A stretch of 25,470 nucleotides of DNA from DASWIG01 sp965371445. GTDB taxonomy: Bacteria > Acidobacteriota > Thermoanaerobaculia > Multivoradales > J023. The first letter of the stretch is position 1. The number at the start of each line of letters is the position of its first letter. Position numbers and translations under genes: made by a program. The notes below the pieces were generated by a model. The model was given only the letters and a program-made list of their open reading frames with translations. It did not search any database and was not told where the DNA came from. The stretch lies in NCBI GenBank assembly GCA_965371445.1, contig CBDUYN010000150.1:1-25470 (forward strand). The letters run 5' to 3'. Positions 7,662 through 15,187 of this stretch are shown in pieces.

Positions 7662-9293
7662 CTACTTCAGGTACCCCAGGGCGCGTAACCGCGCCTCGCG
7701 CTCGGGGTCGAACGGCCGCTCGACGCCGGCCTTGATGCCGGCGCTCCACGCCTCGAGACGCCCGAGGAGGTGGCGATGGACCTCCGGGTGCTCGGCGGCG
7801 ACGTCGACCGACTCGGCGGGATCGGCTTGGAGGTCGTAGAGGCGCGCCTCGTAGCCGCCTTCAAGAAGCGGTAGCTGGACCAGCTTGAAGCGGTCGCTGC
7901 GCGCGGTGCGTTGCCGGGCGCTCTCCGGCGGCCAGCTCTTCCAGGCCTCACGCAGGGCTTCGACGGCCTCCGGGTGCTCGGCGGCGACGTCGCTGCTCAG
8001 GGTTGGATCGGCCAGGTGGTCGTAGAGCCGGGTGGCGCCGCCCGGCTCCTCGCACAGGGTGAAGCGCTCGCCGTGGATGCAGACCCTGGACCCGGCGCGC
8101 CCGGTCGTGACCTGCCTCACCGCCTCGTTCCAAAAAGCGGTGGCGCTCTCCGCAAAAACGACGCGTTGCCGCGAAGGCGCGGCGCCCTCCGGGCCGAGGC
8201 GCGGCGAGAGGTCGAGGCCGTCGCTCGGCGGCGGCTCGTCCGTCACGCCGGCGAGCGCCAGCACGGTCGGCAAGACGTCGACGAGGCTCACGACCGCGTC
8301 GTCGCGGCGGCCGCGGGCGACTCCCGGCCCGTGGAAGACGAGCGGCACCCGGAGCCCGGCGTCGTGGGCGTTCTCGCCGTGCTCGAAGAAAAGCCCCCCT
8401 TCGCCGAAGTTCTCGCCGTGGTCGGCGGTGAAGACGATGAGCGTCTCCTCCAGCCGGCCGGCGGCGTCCAGCTCCTCGAGGAGACGGCCGATCTCGTGGT
8501 CGACGTAGGCGACCTCGGCGTCGTAGAGCCGCCGGCAGGCCTCCAAGGCCCGCGACGCAACTCCGCCGACGTCCGCGAAGACCTGCCCGACGTCTCCAGG
8601 GTGACGGGTGAAGTGCTCGTAGAGCTCCCAGCAGCGCCCGGCCTCGACGTCCTGCCAGGGGGCCGGCGGCCGGTACATCAGGTGTGGGTCGAAGTAAAAG
8701 AGCCACAGGAAGTAGGGCTCGTCTTCGCCGAGGGCCGCGACGAGCCGCAGGGCCTCGTGGGTCACCGCGCCGGCCCAACCGATCTTGTCGGGCGTAACGT
8801 CGGTCAGGTCGCGGTAGAGGCCGTCGCCGTACGTCTCGACGAGCTCCTCGTAGGTCACGAGCTCGCGAAAGCCCCGGCCGAGCCCCTCCCGGGGCCCCGC
8901 GGTCGAGTTGGCCGAAACGCCCAGGGTCGCCAAGCCGTGCCGGGCGAGGATCTCGGCCAGGGTGGGCATCTCGCCGATCGGGTCGCCGACCTCGCGGCTG
9001 CCGTGATTCTGGGGCCAGAGGCCTGTCATGAGAGACCCCAGGGCCGGCGTGGTGCGCGGCATCGGCGAGATCGCCTGAGTGAAGACGGTCCCCTCGGCCG
9101 CCAGGCGGTCGGCGACCGGCGTGCGAGCCGCGCCGTACCCCGCGAAGCCGAGGGCGTCGGCACGCAGCGTGTCGACCGAGAGCAGGAGGACGTTTTTGGG
9201 ACGCGGCGGCTCGGCGCAGCCGGCGGGCAGGACGAGGAGGAGAGCGAGAGCCACAGTGGACGTCAGCGGCTTAAGCACCAAGCCACTAGTCAT
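7662..9293 (-). CDS. Sulfatase/alkaline-phosphatase-superfamily lipoprotein with Thr in place of the formylglycine Cys
   Basis: 543 aa from ATG 9293, with GGAGGA 6 nt upstream; the ATG lies inside the end of the preceding gene (8-nt overlap), indicating translational coupling. The lipobox LPAGC (Cys26) marks an exported lipoprotein. The fold is recognisable from the N-terminal LLLSVDTLRAD (about 36-46) and from TADHGENFGEGG and HGENAHDAGLRVPLVFHGPG further on. At the catalytic C-x-P-x-R site of sulfatases the sequence is T81-T-P-A-L-G-S-L-M-T-G, so the modifiable Cys/Ser is Thr and the Arg is Leu. That rules out a classical formylglycine sulfatase and favours a Thr-nucleophile phospho-group hydrolase or transferase, as in the LtaS/EptA branch. 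The C-terminus carries two copies of an LYD..ADP...DVAAEHPE module and ends LRALGYLK. It is the last gene of the six-gene unit; the substrate is unknown. Confidence 0.8.
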   Translation of the reverse strand: MTSGLVLKPLTSTVALALLLVLPAGCAEPPRPKNVLLLSVDTLRADALGFAGYGAARTPVADRLAAEGTVFTQAISPMPRTTPALGSLMTGLWPQNHGSREVGDPIGEMPTLAEILARHGLATLGVSANSTAGPREGLGRGFRELVTYEELVETYGDGLYRDLTDVTPDKIGWAGAVTHEALRLVAALGEDEPYFLWLFYFDPHLMYRPPAPWQDVEAGRCWELYEHFTRHPGDVGQVFADVGGVASRALEACRRLYDAEVAYVDHEIGRLLEELDAAGRLEETLIVFTADHGENFGEGGLFFEHGENAHDAGLRVPLVFHGPGVARGRRDDAVVSLVDVLPTVLALAGVTDEPPPSDGLDLSPRLGPEGAAPSRQRVVFAESATAFWNEAVRQVTTGRAGSRVCIHGERFTLCEEPGGATRLYDHLADPTLSSDVAAEHPEAVEALREAWKSWPPESARQRTARSDRFKLVQLPLLEGGYEARLYDLQADPAESVDVAAEHPEVHRHLLGRLEAWSAGIKAGVERPFDPEREARLRALGYLK

Positions 9294-10689
9294 CGTCTTC
9301 CTCCGGCCCCAGGTAGCCCAGCGCCCGCAGGCGCTCGAGGAGCTCGGGATCAAGGTCCCCGACATCGCGGACCTGAACCGGATGCTCCCTCAAGAAGCGC
9401 CTCACCGCAAGCCTCAGCTCCCGGAGCTCTTCGGGGCCCTCCGGAGCCAGGTCCACGCGTTCGCCGCCCTCGCTGGAAAGGTCGTAGAGCGCCTCCTCGG
9501 CGCCGCGGCGCAGGTACTTGAAGGAGCCGCGACGAGCCCCCACCTGGCCGCGGTCGCCGACGATCCGGCTCGTCGGCTCACCGGCCACCGAGCGCAGCTG
9601 GTCGAGGACCTCCTGGCGGCCCTCGACGTCGCTGCGGCGGTAGATCGGATGTTGGAAAAAAGCGGTCGTCGATTCCGCCAGGCGGCGTTTAAGGAGGCCC
9701 ATTCCCTTCATCTCTCCCGGGACCTCGAGACCCGCCAGGGCGAGCAGCGTCGGCGCGACGTCGAGATGCTCCACCGTCTCCTCGACGCGGCCGGCCGCGA
9801 CTCCCGGCGGGTAGCGCAGGATCATCGGCACCGCGAGCGCTCCCTCGCCGAGGCACTGCGAGTGGTCGAAAAACACTCCGCCCTCGAAGCACTCGCCGTG
9901 GTCGGAGGTCAGCAGCAGGACCGTTTTGTCGAGGCGAAACGCCTCCAGGAACCGTCCGATCTGGTAGTCGACGTGCTCCACCTCGCCGGCGTAGAGCTCG
10001 CGGGCACGGTCGAAGACCCGGCGCGGCAGGTCGCCTCCGTTCGCTTCGGCGATTCGCAGGAGCCGCGGCCAGGCGAAATGCGGGATCTCCTCGACCAACG
10101 CCGGATCCGCGCCGCCGTTCCAGGGCGGCGGCGGCGCGTAGGGCATGTGCGGATCGAAAAGATGCAGCCAGAGGAAAAGCGGTCTTTCCTCGGCCGCCGC
10201 GTCGCGCTCGGCCAGGTAGGTGAGGGCCCGCGGCACCACCTCGTGGGCCCCCCGTTGGGGCTTTTCGGGAACGTCGAAATGCTCGAAGCCCAGGACCTCG
10301 CCGTCCGTTTCCTGGAAGAGGCCGCAGGCGGCGAAGGCGGCCGTGGCGTAGCCGGCGGCGGCGAATCGGTGGGCGAGCGTCACGGCATCGCCGGGCAGCG
10401 GTGCGGCGTTTGAGAGCACACCGTGGTCGCGCGGGTAAAGCGACGTCAGGAGCGTCAGATGGGAGGGCAGCGTCTCGGGCAACGGCGCCACCGCGTTCAG
10501 GAAGACGAGCCCCTCGGCGGCCAGGGCGTCGATCACCGGGGTTTTGGCTACCGTCGAGCCGTAGGCGCCGAGGTGGTCGGCGCGCAGCGTGTCGACGGTG
10601 ATCAGGACGACGTCGGGAGGACGAGGCGACTCCCGGGAGCACGCCAGGGCGAGCGCCAAAACCAGGAGGACGGCGAGGGTGGAGCGCAA
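9286..10689 (-). CDS. Second sulfatase/alkaline-phosphatase-superfamily lipoprotein, Thr-type active site
   Basis: 467 aa from TTG 10689, 5 nt after the flavoprotein stop. No ATG or GTG exists between the upstream stop and the signal sequence, so a TTG start fits. The hydrophobic segment STLAVLLVLALALAC gives a lipobox-like site (Cys17). LITVDTLRADHLGAYG (about 29-44) and TSDHGECFEGGVFFDHSQC place it in the same superfamily as the next gene. The catalytic-site alignment reads T73-L-P-S-H-L-T-L-L-T-S: Thr replaces Cys and His replaces Arg. It is therefore also not a formylglycine sulfatase. It ends in LRALGYLGPEEDDD, sharing the LRALGYL tail with the adjacent gene. The pair are diverged paralogues probably acting on one or two extracytoplasmic phospho- or sulfo-esters linked to the upstream enzymes. 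Confidence 0.8.
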   Translation of the reverse strand: MRSTLAVLLVLALALACSRESPRPPDVVLITVDTLRADHLGAYGSTVAKTPVIDALAAEGLVFLNAVAPLPETLPSHLTLLTSLYPRDHGVLSNAAPLPGDAVTLAHRFAAAGYATAAFAACGLFQETDGEVLGFEHFDVPEKPQRGAHEVVPRALTYLAERDAAAEERPLFLWLHLFDPHMPYAPPPPWNGGADPALVEEIPHFAWPRLLRIAEANGGDLPRRVFDRARELYAGEVEHVDYQIGRFLEAFRLDKTVLLLTSDHGECFEGGVFFDHSQCLGEGALAVPMILRYPPGVAAGRVEETVEHLDVAPTLLALAGLEVPGEMKGMGLLKRRLAESTTAFFQHPIYRRSDVEGRQEVLDQLRSVAGEPTSRIVGDRGQVGARRGSFKYLRRGAEEALYDLSSEGGERVDLAPEGPEELRELRLAVRRFLREHPVQVRDVGDLDPELLERLRALGYLGPEEDDD

Positions 10690-10694
10690 GACGC

Positions 10695-11945
10695 CTACCC
10701 CCGCAGCAGCTCGAACACCTCGTCGACCTGTTGCCAGCCGACGCGCATGAGGAAGTCGTTGCGCCGCCCGTAGGACTTCTGTCCAAGAATGAAGAACCCG
10801 GGCTCGGGATTTTTCAAGGTCTCCACACCCTGGCTCGTCTGCGCCAGGCAGTCGCCGCCCGTGGCGCCGCTCTTTGCGAGCAGCGCCGCGGCGAGCTTCA
10901 TCGGACCCGAAGTGGCGTAGCACTCGTGGACCTGGAGCTCGCGGTAGAGGAGGTGGTCGCCGACGCGGCCGGTCAACGCCAGCACCCGGTCGACGCTGAA
11001 CGTCTCGCGGCTGCCGTCGCCGCGGGCCAAGACGACGGCGACACCGTCGCCCTCCGCCGCCAGCTCCTCGACCACCGCGTCGGTCATGACCCTCAGGCAC
11101 TCCGGCGCCGCGGCGGCAAGCGCCGCCGCGCGTCCGGTCAGGGCGGCACGCTCGGGCAGCGGGTCGTCCTCGATCGGCTCCGGTACCCGGGCGCCGCGCA
11201 GCACCCAGACGACACGTGTCGCCGGGTTCTCGTCCGCAAGCTCCACCAGGTCGACGACGGCAGTCTGGGCCGAATGGCCGGCACCGACCAGCAAGACGCT
11301 CTTCTCGGCCCAGGCGTCGAGATCGCGGCCCAGGTTGGGGACCTGGCGGTGGAGGCGGCCGTCGAGGCTCGTCTCCCCGAGGGCCGGCAGACCGCCGTCG
11401 CCCAGGGCCTTGGGCCGGCTCGACCCCGTGCAGTCGAGCACCACGTCGGCCTCTTCGCTCCACTCCCGCCCGCCGCTCGTGAGCAGCAGCCGGAAGGGAC
11501 GCGACGCCCGCTCCGCCGAGCCGATCTCCTCGTGCTTCAGGAGGCCCCGGCGGCCGAGGCCGCGTACCTCGACACCGTAGCGCATGTGCGGGGCGACCTG
11601 CGCCAAGCGTGCCACGGGCTCCAAGAGCCGCGCCACGAGCTCCGCCCCCGTCGGGCAGACGTCGCCCTCGGGCACCGCCACCCCGGCTGCGGCGAGAGCC
11701 CGGCCCATGCGCGCGGAAAGGTTCAGGCTCCACGGCGTAAAGAGCCGCACGTGGCCCCACTCGCGCACGTGCCCGGCGACGCTTCGCCCCGCCTCGTAGA
11801 CGTTGAAGGGAAAGCCTGCCTCGGCGGCGGCAAGCGCCGCTTCAAGCCCCGTAGGGCCCGCTCCGAGGACGGCAACTCTAGGATTCGCCACTGTCCCCCT
11901 CGGGGGACTCAGGGGGGGAGACACTGCCGGACTCGCCTCTGCCAT
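10695..11945 (-). CDS. FAD/NAD(P)-dependent flavoprotein (monooxygenase/reductase-like)
   Basis: 416 aa from ATG 11945, with TAGGAG (overlapping the upstream stop) 9 nt before it. A first dinucleotide fold VAVLGAGPTGLEAALAAAEA (residues 24-43) should bind FAD, and a second, VLLVGAGHSAQTAV (about 217-230), should bind NAD(P)H. The C-terminus GFFILGQKSYGRRNDFLMR closes the FAD domain. The two-Rossmann layout resembles flavin-containing monooxygenases and thioredoxin-reductase-like proteins; no redox-active CxxC is seen, so direct oxygenation or hydride transfer to a small molecule is more likely than disulfide reduction. From memory, similar flavoproteins occur in some arsenic gene clusters, but I could not verify this. 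It lies 12 nt after the metallophosphoesterase-like gene and 5 nt before the TTG-started lipoprotein, in the middle of the operon. Confidence 0.8.
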   Translation of the reverse strand: MAEASPAVSPPLSPPRGTVANPRVAVLGAGPTGLEAALAAAEAGFPFNVYEAGRSVAGHVREWGHVRLFTPWSLNLSARMGRALAAAGVAVPEGDVCPTGAELVARLLEPVARLAQVAPHMRYGVEVRGLGRRGLLKHEEIGSAERASRPFRLLLTSGGREWSEEADVVLDCTGSSRPKALGDGGLPALGETSLDGRLHRQVPNLGRDLDAWAEKSVLLVGAGHSAQTAVVDLVELADENPATRVVWVLRGARVPEPIEDDPLPERAALTGRAAALAAAAPECLRVMTDAVVEELAAEGDGVAVVLARGDGSRETFSVDRVLALTGRVGDHLLYRELQVHECYATSGPMKLAAALLAKSGATGGDCLAQTSQGVETLKNPEPGFFILGQKSYGRRNDFLMRVGWQQVDEVFELLRG

Positions 11946-11957
11946 GGTCTTTGACTC

Positions 11958-12974
11958 CTAGAACCTCGACGCCCGGCGCTCGCGTCCCGGAAGGATCTCC
12001 AGGCAGGTCGTCCACCAGCCGGTCTCGATCGTCTCGACGAACTCAACCGGTAGACCCTCACGCCGCATCTCCGCGGCCAGGGCCTCGTGGTCGTAGGCGA
12101 GAGGTACGATCTCGACGCCGAGCGTGCCGTCGGCCGCCGCGGAAAGGAGAGCGTAGCAGACCTCGGTCCTGCCGTCGTTGGCCGGACGCCCGATCACGCC
12201 GACGTTCACGACGTCGCGCCCCGAGGGCAGCCGCCGGTGCCAGGGGAGGCCCGTGTGGCTCACCAGCACCGCGTCGGCACGGTTCTGCTCGCACGTCACC
12301 TCCAGGAACGGCGCCGGCGAGGTCGACTCGAAGAGGAACTCGTTGATGCGCCGCGGCGAGCCGTGGACCAAGAGGAGCTCGCGGCCGGCGACGCGCAGGC
12401 GGCGGCGGCGGGGAAGGCTCCCCATGTAGGCCTTGAAGGCGTCGGAGCAGCTCCGCTCCGTGTAGCGGTAGGAGATCTCGGCGAAGTGGTTGTCGCGTGG
12501 ATCGGCGTAGCCGCAATTGCAGTCCTCGCGGCCCGCGGCGAGCGACTCTTCGTAGTTGCCCTGGATCGAGAGGACGCCGCCCTCCAGAAGCAGCGGCCAG
12601 ACCTTCTCGGGGCTCGGGCCGAAGCCGCCGAAGTCCCCCAGGCAGTAGATCGCCTCGGCGCCGCGCCGCATCGCGTCTTCGAGCAGCGCTTCGAGGCCGT
12701 AGGAGTTGTTGTAGACGCCACCGAAAACGGCGACCTTGCCGTAGGGACCCTCGACGCGGGTCTCGTCGCCGGGCGTTGCGAGGAACCGTTGCACCTCGCG
12801 GCGGCGTTCGGCCTCGCCGAGCGTCCGGCCGTAGCCTTGGGTCGCCTGGCGAAACTCGTCCAGCGGCACGAGCTTCTCGCCCCAGGTCGCCATGCCGCGG
12901 TGCGCGGCGAGCCGTGCCCGCTCGGCGGCGCGCCGCCGCTTGACGGCTTCGTCTTCGGGAATCCTCTGGCTCAT
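11958..12974 (-). CDS. Metallophosphoesterase-fold protein with missing canonical metal ligands
   Basis: 338 aa from ATG 12974, overlapping the radical SAM stop by ATGA. The calcineurin-like fold is visible, but motif I, normally SD-x-H-x-N, reads FGGVYNN (84-90), with Asp to Gly86 and His to Tyr88. Motif II GDFGGFGP (113-120) keeps its Asp. Motif III is GNYE (139-142). VHGSP (203-207) is intact. The last motif reads SHTG (239-242), where GHTH is expected, so the final His is lost. Cysteines cluster at 152-154 (CNC). It may be a repurposed fold with altered metal or thiol chemistry, or a non-catalytic partner. The N-terminal 75 residues are charged and helical. Translational coupling to the radical SAM gene points to a shared pathway. 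Whether the motif loss is lineage-specific or family-wide cannot be judged here. Confidence 0.75.
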   Translation of the reverse strand: MSQRIPEDEAVKRRRAAERARLAAHRGMATWGEKLVPLDEFRQATQGYGRTLGEAERRREVQRFLATPGDETRVEGPYGKVAVFGGVYNNSYGLEALLEDAMRRGAEAIYCLGDFGGFGPSPEKVWPLLLEGGVLSIQGNYEESLAAGREDCNCGYADPRDNHFAEISYRYTERSCSDAFKAYMGSLPRRRRLRVAGRELLLVHGSPRRINEFLFESTSPAPFLEVTCEQNRADAVLVSHTGLPWHRRLPSGRDVVNVGVIGRPANDGRTEVCYALLSAAADGTLGVEIVPLAYDHEALAAEMRREGLPVEFVETIETGWWTTCLEILPGRERRASRF

Positions 12975-13918
12975 GTCGTACAGGTGACCCCGTAGACGTG
13001 ACACGTCCAGCAGGCCGGATGCTGCAGGGGAAAGCTGTCGAGCGTGTCGGCCAGCCGCTCGCCCATGCGCCCGCCGGGCTCGTTGACGAGGATCGGGCAG
13101 ACCCAGACGCCCTGGTCGGTCACCATGCGGCAGGCCGAGCACTGGAGGTGGTCCCAGCCGTCGGGCGCATCGTCGTCCCGGAGCCGCTGCCAGCTCTCGT
13201 AGGCCCCCGAACGCTCGGCTTCGGCACCGATCTGAAAAACCGGTAGGACTTTCAACCGCGGCCGCTCGATGCCGCGCTCGCGCAGCAGCTCAAGGAAGCG
13301 CTCGCGGCCCTCGTTCGACGTGTTCTCGCGGTAGACCTCGGTGACGGTCAGCACCGGGTTGAGCCCCACCCGCGCGACGTTCAAGGCGCCGGCGAGGATG
13401 CGCTCAAACGTCCCCTCGCCGCGAATCGGGTCGTTGGCCTCGGCCGAGTAGCCGTCGAGCGAGATGCGCAGGTCGAGCGTGTAGGGTGACGCCTCGGCCA
13501 TCGCCGCGAGGCGCGCCGCGCGCTCGGCGTCGAGCAGCAGGCCGTTGGTCAGCACGTTCGCCGGCCCGACGGCGAGCGTCGCCTCGAGGATCACCTCCAT
13601 GTCGGGGTTCAAGAAGGGCTCGCCGCCGGTGAAGTAGTACTCCTTGACGCCCAACTCCACCGCCTCGGCGAGATAGCCCGCGACCGTCGTGAGGGAAAGG
13701 AATTCGTGGGTGTGGTTGGTCGGCGAGCAGGAGATGAAGCAATGGCTGCACGCCAGGTTGCACACCGTCCCCGCCACCTGGAACCAGAGGATGTCGAGCG
13801 AGCGCAGCTCGACGCGCGGCGCATCGGCTTCGAGGCCGGGGCCCGGCACGGCGGCGTCCGCTGCCCTCAGGGAAGGCGACTCGGCAGGCCGGCTCTCAAC
13901 AGCACTTGCCGGGCTCAC
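12971..13918 (-). CDS. Radical SAM enzyme with Cys-rich (twitch/SPASM-like) C-terminus
   Basis: 315 aa from GTG 13918, chosen because AGGGGA lies 6 nt upstream; a TTG at 13936 lacks such a site. The first 23 nt overlap the methyltransferase gene. The SAM [4Fe-4S] motif is C53-NLA-C57-SH-C60, followed by an extra Cys in FISC64SPTNHTH. GGEPFLN is the SAM-binding GGEP motif. The C-terminus has Cys 260, 263, 274, 303, 306 and 313 (CSAC, GVWVC, CWTC, VTC), enough for one or more auxiliary clusters of twitch/SPASM type. The sequence before the cluster (ILWFQVAGT) differs from the QVNxGxxCN start I recall for the arsenosugar enzyme ArsS, so it is probably a different radical SAM family. Likely role: SAM-radical chemistry on the product of the adjacent ArsM-like enzyme; the substrate is inferred from context only. 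Confidence 0.85.
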   Translation of the reverse strand: MSPASAVESRPAESPSLRAADAAVPGPGLEADAPRVELRSLDILWFQVAGTVCNLACSHCFISCSPTNHTHEFLSLTTVAGYLAEAVELGVKEYYFTGGEPFLNPDMEVILEATLAVGPANVLTNGLLLDAERAARLAAMAEASPYTLDLRISLDGYSAEANDPIRGEGTFERILAGALNVARVGLNPVLTVTEVYRENTSNEGRERFLELLRERGIERPRLKVLPVFQIGAEAERSGAYESWQRLRDDDAPDGWDHLQCSACRMVTDQGVWVCPILVNEPGGRMGERLADTLDSFPLQHPACWTCHVYGVTCTT

Positions 13919-15065
13919 AGCAAGTCCCCTGGGCAATGGTCGTGGAGTCGTAGTCGAGGCCTTTGGTCTCGCGCGGATGGCGCAGAGGGGTCCGCGAGCA
14001 GTCGAAGGGCTCGGCCTCCTCGAGCGGCACCTCCTGGCGCGGCTCGACCAGGTCGAAATGCTCGCGGTAGGGAGCGCTCGTGAGGAGGTGGAAGGTCTTG
14101 TCGCAGACCGCGTGGCGCTTGCCGCGCTCGTAGCGGTGCTCGTCGTCGTCCAACACCTCCTTGAAGGGACCGCGGTAGACGACCGCCTGGTTGCGTTCCC
14201 AGCACGGCCCAGCCTTTCCTTTGAAGGCCTCGACGGTGAGCGAACGGAGCTCGATTCCGGCGACCGTCTGCCAGGGCTCGGCCTGGCGCTCCAGGATGCG
14301 TATACCGTGGAAGCCCGCCTCCTCGAACGTGGCGAGGAAGCCGTGCTCGGTAAGCGCCCCGGAGATACAGCCGCTCCACAGCTCCGGATCCATCTGCATC
14401 TCCTCGGGTACCTCCTCGTCGGCGACGATGTCGGAAATGACCGCGCGTCCGCCGCGCCGCAGCACCCGGTAGATCTCGCGGAAGAGCTGGAGTTTCTCGG
14501 CGTTCGCGACCAGGTTCAAGACGCAGTTCGAGACCACGACGTCGATCGAGTCGCTCTCGACCAGGGGCTCGAGCGAGCGCAGGTCGCGGGTCAGCCGCTC
14601 GAGCTCGAGGTAGCCCTCGGCGCTCGACACCGGAGAGGCGGCGAGGCGCTTTTCGAGGAGGTCCAAGTCGAGCTCCAGGTCCTGGATCCGGCCGCGCCGG
14701 AACTCGACGTTGCCGTAGCCGATCCGCTCGGCGACCTCTGGCGCGGCGCGGCGCGCCACCTCGAGCATCTCGCCCGTCATGTCGACCCCGATCACCTTCC
14801 CCTCGGGACCCACCACCTGGGAGGCGATGAAGCAGATCTTGCCGGTCCCGCTGCCGAGGTCGAGCACCGTCTCCCCCGGCCTCAGGTGACGGCTGGGGTC
14901 ACCGCAGCCGTAGTCGCGTTCGATCACCTCGGTGGGGAGGACTTTCAAGTAGGACGGGTCATAGTCGACGGGACAGCACAGCTGGACCTCCCGCGCCTGG
15001 GCGGCCTGGGCGTAACGGTCCTTGACGGCAGTCTCGGTGTGGCCGGGGGCGGCTTCGGTCTCCAT
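13896..15065 (-). CDS. ArsM-like SAM-dependent methyltransferase (As(III)-binding cysteines conserved)
   Basis: 389 aa from ATG 15065 (AGGAG 12 nt upstream; the adjacent TTG 15068 is an alternative). Class I methyltransferase: motif I VLDLGSGTGKICFIAS (about 67-82) and acidic loop GVDMT. Landmarks of arsenite methyltransferase are present in order: an N-terminal Cys pair (30-31), YGCG (Cys54), SNCVLNL (Cys181) and SGCISGAL (Cys233), corresponding to the arsenic-coordinating cysteines of ArsM. The C-terminal ArsM region (AVVYRG, HAVCDKTFHLL, EPFDC) and a Cys-rich tail, GTCCEPGKCC, follow. An acidic insertion of about 35 residues (around 131-167) before the SNCV strand is unusual. The expected reaction is SAM-dependent methylation of trivalent arsenic or a similar thiophilic element in the cytoplasm. 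It is the first gene of the six-gene unit. Confidence 0.8.
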   Translation of the reverse strand: METEAAPGHTETAVKDRYAQAAQAREVQLCCPVDYDPSYLKVLPTEVIERDYGCGDPSRHLRPGETVLDLGSGTGKICFIASQVVGPEGKVIGVDMTGEMLEVARRAAPEVAERIGYGNVEFRRGRIQDLELDLDLLEKRLAASPVSSAEGYLELERLTRDLRSLEPLVESDSIDVVVSNCVLNLVANAEKLQLFREIYRVLRRGGRAVISDIVADEEVPEEMQMDPELWSGCISGALTEHGFLATFEEAGFHGIRILERQAEPWQTVAGIELRSLTVEAFKGKAGPCWERNQAVVYRGPFKEVLDDDEHRYERGKRHAVCDKTFHLLTSAPYREHFDLVEPRQEVPLEEAEPFDCSRTPLRHPRETKGLDYDSTTIAQGTCCEPGKCC

Positions 15066-15105
15066 CAATGCGTTTCACTCCTGTTGCGGTAAGTGGGAAA
15101 GGGCC

Positions 15106-15128
15106 GCCCGGGGGAAAAAGACCCGGGC
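15106..15128 (-). terminator. GC stem-loop between the CNB-FHA gene and the ArsM-like operon
   Basis: GCCCGGG (15106-15112) and CCCGGGC (15122-15128) form a 7-bp stem with a 9-nt loop that carries the T-run in the minus sense. The tail CCCTTTCCC is a poor U-tract, so this may be a weak terminator or attenuator. I could not find a convincing promoter for the operon in 15066-15187; a TATAGA at 15155-15150 lacks a good -35 box. Confidence 0.35.
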
Positions 15129-15187
15129 CACCTCGGTTCGACGTCTCCATCTATACGGAGCACGGACGAGATCGGATGCCGCCGGGC

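Noticed and set aside
7911..9521. Long plus-strand open frames opposite the lipoprotein, flavoprotein, methyltransferase and di-haem genes
   Set aside because: They are high-GC mirror frames with biased Val/Arg/Ala/Gly composition, no ribosome-binding sites and no domains.
9286..11760. A single long minus-strand frame that would merge the second sulfatase-like protein with a long Arg/Gly-rich N-terminus
   Set aside because: The upstream part is antisense-like, Arg/Pro/Gly-rich and overlaps the flavoprotein gene in another frame; the real gene starts at TTG 10689.
13880..13900. TGA at the end of the ArsM-like gene as a selenocysteine codon (KCC-TGA)
   Set aside because: Readthrough gives no conserved sequence, the radical SAM gene already uses the region in another frame, and no SECIS-like hairpin was evident.
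12971..13918. Calling the radical SAM gene arsS
   Set aside because: The sequence around CxxxCxxC and the C-terminal Cys pattern do not match what I recall of ArsS; only the gene context is similar.
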